Source: Pseudomonadota bacterium
Lineage (GTDB): Bacteria; Pseudomonadota; Alphaproteobacteria; Acetobacterales; Acetobacteraceae
DNA: 64,000 nucleotides
Reading direction: 5' to 3'
NCBI GenBank assembly: GCA_021781835.1
Contig: JAJXWD010000001.1
Coordinates: 1 to 64,000 of the forward strand
Made by a program: the position numbers and the translations under genes. Below, one piece after another: positions 60,417-64,000 of the stretch (its first letter is position 1; each line of letters starts with the position of its first letter). Under the pieces are notes generated by a model. That model did no database searches. It worked only from the letters and a program-made list of their open reading frames with translations, and had not been told where the DNA came from.

Positions 60417-60496
60417 CCCACGCGCCATCGGCACCGTTTGGCCATGGCCGCCACTCTCAAACAAAACCCACTCTCAAACAAAACAAGGAAACGACA

Positions 60497-61606
60497 ATGG
60501 TATCTTGCACTTGCGCCGTCGTGCACGGCAAATCTCAACGCTTCAGCGTGGAGACGCTCACCCTCGACGAACCGCGCGCGGGGGAGGTTCTGGTCGAGAT
60601 TGTCGGGGTGGGCATTTGCCATACCGACATTGTGGTGCGCGACCAATATTACCCAACACCCCTGCCCGCCGTGCTCGGCCATGAGGGCGCGGGGCGCGTG
60701 ATGAAAGTGGGCGCGGGGGTGACCAAGGTGGCGCCCGGCGACCATGTGGTGCTGGCTTTTGGCGCATGCGGCGAATGCCTCAACTGCAAGCAGGGCAAGC
60801 CGGGCTATTGCCTGAATTTTTTCGGCTATAATTTCGCGGGGTCGCGGCCCGACGGCTCAAAACCCTACAAGACCGCCGAGGGCGCGGAGATTTCGGGCTG
60901 TTTTTTCAGCCAATCCTCGTTTGGCACCCATGCGCTGGCGCTGGAGCGCAATGTGGTGAAAATCGGCAAGGACGTGCCGCTGGAACTCATGGGGCCGCTG
61001 GGCTGCGGCATCTCGACCGGGGCGGGCACGGTGATGAACGCGCTCAAGCCCGCGGCCGGCAGCACGATCGCCATTTTTGGCGCGGGGTCGGTGGGGCTGT
61101 CGGCGGTGATGGCGGCCAAGACGGTGGGGTGCGCCACCATCATCGCGGTGGATTTGAACCAGGGCCGGCTGGCGCTCGCCCAGGAGCTTGGGGCCACCCA
61201 TGTCATCAACGGGCGCGATGGCGACACGGTGGCGGCCATTCAGGCGCTGACCGACGGGCTGGGGGTGAATTACTCGATCGAGTGCACCTCGGTGCCGGCG
61301 GTGTTCCGGCAGGCGGTGGAAGCCTTGCGCGTGACCGGCGAATGCGCGCTGGTGGGCGCGGCGGCGCTGGGCACGGAAGTCACCTTCGACATGAACGCCA
61401 TTTTGTTCGGGCGCTCGGTCAGGGGCGTGATCGAGGGGGAGAGCGTGCCTGATATTTTCATTCCCCAGCTCATCGAGCTGTGGAAGCAGGGGCGGTTTCC
61501 GTTTGACAAGCTGGTCAAATTCTACCCGCTTGCCGAGATCAACGAGGCGGTGGCGGCCTCGGAAACGGGCGCGGTGCTCAAGCCGATCTTGCGCACCGGC
61601 GCCTGA
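60497..61606 (+). CDS. Zinc-dependent aryl-alcohol (benzyl alcohol) dehydrogenase-like
   Basis: 369 residues of MDR family. Catalytic zinc ligands are seen in GVGICHTDIVVRD (Cys) and VLGHEGAGRV (His, Glu); the structural zinc loop is CGECLNCKQGKPGYC. The NAD site is IAIFGAGSVGLSAVMAAK, followed by an Asp at IIAVDLN that favours NAD. The GYNFAGSRPDGS insert is common in benzyl/geraniol dehydrogenases. It pairs with the upstream aromatic aldehyde dehydrogenase. AAGGAAACG precedes the ATG. Confidence 0.9.
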   Translation: MVSCTCAVVHGKSQRFSVETLTLDEPRAGEVLVEIVGVGICHTDIVVRDQYYPTPLPAVLGHEGAGRVMKVGAGVTKVAPGDHVVLAFGACGECLNCKQGKPGYCLNFFGYNFAGSRPDGSKPYKTAEGAEISGCFFSQSSFGTHALALERNVVKIGKDVPLELMGPLGCGISTGAGTVMNALKPAAGSTIAIFGAGSVGLSAVMAAKTVGCATIIAVDLNQGRLALAQELGATHVINGRDGDTVAAIQALTDGLGVNYSIECTSVPAVFRQAVEALRVTGECALVGAAALGTEVTFDMNAILFGRSVRGVIEGESVPDIFIPQLIELWKQGRFPFDKLVKFYPLAEINEAVAASETGAVLKPILRTGA

Positions 61607-61621
61607 GCAAGGCGCGCGATG

Positions 61622-61651
61622 ATGCCGCCCGCCCCGTGCGGGCGGCATTTT
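61622..61651 (+). terminator. Rho-independent terminator after the alcohol dehydrogenase
   Basis: ATGCCGCCCGC and GCGGGCGGCAT form an 11-base perfect stem with loop CCCGT, followed by TTTCGTT. It lies between the convergent alcohol dehydrogenase (stop 61606) and PaaZ (stop 61664). Confidence 0.85.
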
Positions 61652-61663
61652 CGTTGGCGGTGA

Positions 61664-63685
61664 CTACCCGGCCTGGACCGCGCGCGCGCTCATGGTCAGC
61701 AGCTCATAGCGGGCGAGCGTTTCGTCATGCTGGTTGAACAGCTCGACATCCCAGCGCACCTCGCCATATTCGGGCTGGCGGGCGGGGGATTTGCGCTTGA
61801 CGGTGAGGCGCACGCGGATTGAATCACCCGGTGAGACGGGCTTGAGGAAGCGCAGATTATCGAGCCCGTAATTGGCCAGCAGCGGGCCGGGCGCGGGGTC
61901 TACGAACAGCCCGGCGGCGAAGGAGAGCAGCAGATAGCCATGCGCCACGCGCCCCGGAAAAAACGGGTTGGCGGCGGCGGCCTGCTCATCCATGTGGGCG
62001 TAGAACTCATCGCCGGTGAAATGGGCGAAATGCTCGATGTCGTCGAGCGTGACGGTGCGGGGCTTGGTGAGCACCGTTTCGCCCACTTGCAGATGATCGT
62101 AATCGCGGCGGAACGGGTGCTCTTGCGTGACGGGCGCGGGGGCGCCTGGCAGCCAGGTGCGCGTCAGGCTTGAAAGCCTGGCGGGCGAGCCCTGGAGGGC
62201 GGTGCGCTGCATATAGTGAAACACGCCGCGCAGGCCGCCCATTTCCTCGCCACCCCCGGCCCGGCCCGGCCCGCCATGGACAAGCCCGGGCAGCGGCGAG
62301 CCGTGACCGGTGGAGTCTTTGGCGCAATCGCGGTCGAGCAGCAGCACGCGGCCATGATGGGCGGCGATGCCGAACAGCAGCGTGTCGGCGTGAAGGGGGT
62401 CGTAGGTGTAGAGCGAGGCGACCAGGCTGCCCTCGCCTTTGGCGACCAGGGCGATGGCATCGGCCAGCGTGTCATAGGCCATCAGGGTGGCGACGGGGCC
62501 AAACGCCTCGACCGCGTGCGGGGCGTGGGCGGTGAGCGGGGCCGGGCAGCGCAGCAGCACGGGCGACATGTAGGCGCCATGGGCTTTGGCGGGGTCGCCG
62601 AATATGATCTCGGCCTCGCTTGTGAGTTCGGCGAGCGCCTCCTGCACGGCTTGGCACTGGGCGACGCTCGCCAGCGGGCCCATGCGGGTATCCTCGGCGC
62701 GCGGGTCGGCGGGGGTGAATTTGGCGAGCTGGGCCGAGAGCGCGGCGATGATCTCGGCTTCCAGGGTGCGGGGCACGATGATACGGCGGATGGCGGTGCA
62801 TTTCTGGCCCGCCTTCACGGTCATCTCACGCGTGACCTCCTTGATGAACAAATCGAATTCCGGGGTGCCGGGCACGGCATCGGGGGCCAGCACAGCGGCG
62901 TTGAGGGAATCGCGCTCGGCGATGAAGCGGACGGCGTTGCGCGACACGGCGGGATGGTCGCGCAGCGCCTGCGAGGTGGCGGCGGAGCCGGTGAAGGAAA
63001 GCACGTCCTGGCCCGTGAGGTGGCTGAGCAAATCCCCCACCCCGCCGCAGATGAATTGCAGCGCCCCCGGCGGCAGAATGCCCGCTTGGATGATAAGGCG
63101 CACCACGCGCTCGGCGACGTAAGAGGTGGCGGTGGCGGGTTTGGTGATGACCGGCACGCCCGCCAGCAAAGCCGGGGCGAGTTTTTCGAGCATGCCCCAG
63201 CAGGGGAAATTGAAGGCGTTGATGTGCACGGCCACGCCTTGCAGGGGGGTGAGCACATGCAACCCGATGAAGCCGCCCGATTTGGACAGCGGCTCGGTGG
63301 CACCCTCGACCACGAAACGCTCGGCGGGCAGCTCTTTGCGCCCGCGCGAGGCATAGGCGTAGAGCGTGCCGATACCGCCATCGATGTCGATGAAATGGTC
63401 GCGCTTGGTGGCGCCGGTGTCGAAGGACAGGGCATATAGCTCGTCCTTATGGGCCGAGAGATGGGCGGCCAAGGCTTTGAGCATGTCGGCGCGCTGATGG
63501 AAGGTGAGCGCGCGCAGATTGGCGCCGCCGATGGCGCGGGCATGGCGAAGCATGGCCGCGAAATCGAGCCCCTGGGTAGAGGTTTGGGCAACCGGGCGGC
63601 CATCTATGGCGCTGGGAATGGTGGCCAGACCCTGGGTAGGGGTGAACCAGGCATCGAGGGCGTAGGAGGTGAGGATGGTGGTCAT
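61664..63685 (-). CDS. paaZ: PaaZ, oxepin-CoA hydrolase / 3-oxo-5,6-dehydrosuberyl-CoA semialdehyde dehydrogenase
   Basis: 673 residues, near E. coli PaaZ (681). The N-terminal ALDH domain (about 1-520) has NFPCWGMLEKLAPALLAGVP, the nucleophilic Cys in KAGQKCTAIRR and the PaaZ-specific GRAGGGEEMGGLRGVFHYMQRTA block. The C-terminal MaoC hotdog hydratase (about 540-673) has FAHFTGDEFYAHMDE and GRVAHGYLLLSFAAG. It opens the oxepin ring in aerobic phenylacetate degradation. The start at 63685 overlaps the upstream gene stop in ATGA. Confidence 0.95.
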   Translation of the reverse strand: MTTILTSYALDAWFTPTQGLATIPSAIDGRPVAQTSTQGLDFAAMLRHARAIGGANLRALTFHQRADMLKALAAHLSAHKDELYALSFDTGATKRDHFIDIDGGIGTLYAYASRGRKELPAERFVVEGATEPLSKSGGFIGLHVLTPLQGVAVHINAFNFPCWGMLEKLAPALLAGVPVITKPATATSYVAERVVRLIIQAGILPPGALQFICGGVGDLLSHLTGQDVLSFTGSAATSQALRDHPAVSRNAVRFIAERDSLNAAVLAPDAVPGTPEFDLFIKEVTREMTVKAGQKCTAIRRIIVPRTLEAEIIAALSAQLAKFTPADPRAEDTRMGPLASVAQCQAVQEALAELTSEAEIIFGDPAKAHGAYMSPVLLRCPAPLTAHAPHAVEAFGPVATLMAYDTLADAIALVAKGEGSLVASLYTYDPLHADTLLFGIAAHHGRVLLLDRDCAKDSTGHGSPLPGLVHGGPGRAGGGEEMGGLRGVFHYMQRTALQGSPARLSSLTRTWLPGAPAPVTQEHPFRRDYDHLQVGETVLTKPRTVTLDDIEHFAHFTGDEFYAHMDEQAAAANPFFPGRVAHGYLLLSFAAGLFVDPAPGPLLANYGLDNLRFLKPVSPGDSIRVRLTVKRKSPARQPEYGEVRWDVELFNQHDETLARYELLTMSARAVQAG

Positions 63686-64000
63686 GGTGTGTCTCCGTCC
63701 TGGCGCCAGGCACTCAGGCGCTTGTTGGTTTGGGCGAGAAGGGTGAGCAACGGCGCGGGCGGCTCGTGGGCGGCGCGCAGCTCGTCGAGCAGGGCTGGCA
63801 GGCCGTGCGCGTCGGCCGCCCACATGGGGCCGCCCTTGGCGCGCGGAAAGCCGTAGCCGTTGACGAACGCGACATCGATGTCGCTGGCGCGCTGGGCGAT
63901 GCCCTCGGCCAGCAGCCTGGCGCCCTCATTGGCCATGATGGCGAGCAGGCGGCGCCAAATGGCCTCTGGGGTGAAGCTTTGGGCGGGGGTTGTGCGGGAT
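63682..64000 (-). CDS. 3-hydroxyacyl-CoA dehydrogenase, C-terminal end (partial)
   Basis: The frame is open to the right edge; about 105 C-terminal residues are visible. PEAIWRRLLAIMANEGARLLAEGIAQRASDIDVAFVNGYGFPRAKGGPM is the second C-terminal 3HCDH domain of FadB/FadJ-type or PaaH-type enzymes. GYGFPRAKGGPM is characteristic of the bifunctional enoyl-CoA hydratase/dehydrogenase group. Its stop overlaps the PaaZ start, so both are in one operon, consistent with the beta-oxidation end of phenylacetate breakdown. Confidence 0.88.
   Translation of the reverse strand, partial: SRTTPAQSFTPEAIWRRLLAIMANEGARLLAEGIAQRASDIDVAFVNGYGFPRAKGGPMWAADAHGLPALLDELRAAHEPPAPLLTLLAQTNKRLSAWRQDGDTP

Noticed and set aside
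1-64000. CRISPR arrays, tRNA or rRNA genes, riboswitches, prophage or toxin-antitoxin genes
   Set aside because: I looked for evenly spaced repeats, tRNA-like cloverleaf ends and known motifs by eye and saw none; covariance-model searches were not possible here.

Overview
The window is high-GC bacterial DNA with a Gram-negative gene set: a porin, a Wza/KpsD-type lipoprotein, a Kps-type capsule exporter, HlyD, and a self-contained PEP-phosphotransferase for dihydroxyacetone. The mix of an archaeal/plant-type proton-pumping P-type ATPase, Kup, an arsenic operon, oxidative (non-phosphorylating) sugar catabolism and glycerol use points to an alphaproteobacterium, most likely an acid-tolerant member of the Acetobacteraceae (Acidiphilium/Acidocella-like). 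This taxonomic reading is an inference from gene content; no rRNA or tRNA gene was seen.

Layout. (1) 1-5.1 kb, minus strand: ion homeostasis. A KdpD-like sensor kinase runs off the left edge, followed by the K+ transporter Kup and a P3A H+-ATPase. (2) 5.3-10.4 kb, plus strand: a four-gene HlyD / double-ATPase / two-permease export operon. (3) 10.4-13.9 kb, minus strand: an arsenic operon arsR-arsC-arsC-arsC-acr3-arsH with reductases of two unrelated families. (4) 14.1-23.1 kb: a surface-glycan locus with an SGNH-like protein, a DUF4214-like protein, four glycosyltransferases, two sulfotransferases and an unexpected [2Fe-2S] ferredoxin. (5) 23.4-25.2 kb: a split YeeE/YedE sulfur transporter and a LysR regulator.

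(6) 25.3-38.8 kb, visibly less GC-rich: an oxidative pentose/galactose island. A porin and an ABC importer bring in sugar; an SDR dehydrogenase and an SMP-30 lactonase make the aldonate; an IlvD/Edd dehydratase makes 2-keto-3-deoxy acids. These are then split by a KDPGal kinase/aldolase pair (galactose branch) or dehydrated by DapA-type and FAH-type enzymes (pentose branch). A GbpR-like LysR gene sits inside. (7) 38.8-48.2 kb: a glycerol/dihydroxyacetone operon glpD-glpK-glpF-dhaK-dhaL-dhaM with divergent glpR. A miniature inverted-repeat element lies between dhaL and dhaM and supplies the dhaL stop codon.

(8) 48.3-55.4 kb: an ABC-dependent capsule export locus (KpsE, KpsT, a TPR-KpsM fusion, a Wza/KpsD lipoprotein) flanked by two glycosyltransferases, probably the export half of the same surface-glycan function as region 4. 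(9) 55.6-64 kb: aromatic catabolism, with an AraC regulator, a flavin monooxygenase, benzaldehyde and benzyl-alcohol-type dehydrogenases around an SRPBCC protein, PaaZ, and the end of a 3-hydroxyacyl-CoA dehydrogenase. A partial second copy of the inverted-repeat element supplies the monooxygenase stop codon.

The strongest unexpected observations are the two related inverted-repeat elements that both end at CTAG and create the neighbouring stop codon, the shared promoter/operator sequence of the sugar island, the ferredoxin coupled to a sulfotransferase, the TPR-KpsM fusion, and the DhaM protein with a complete enzyme I.
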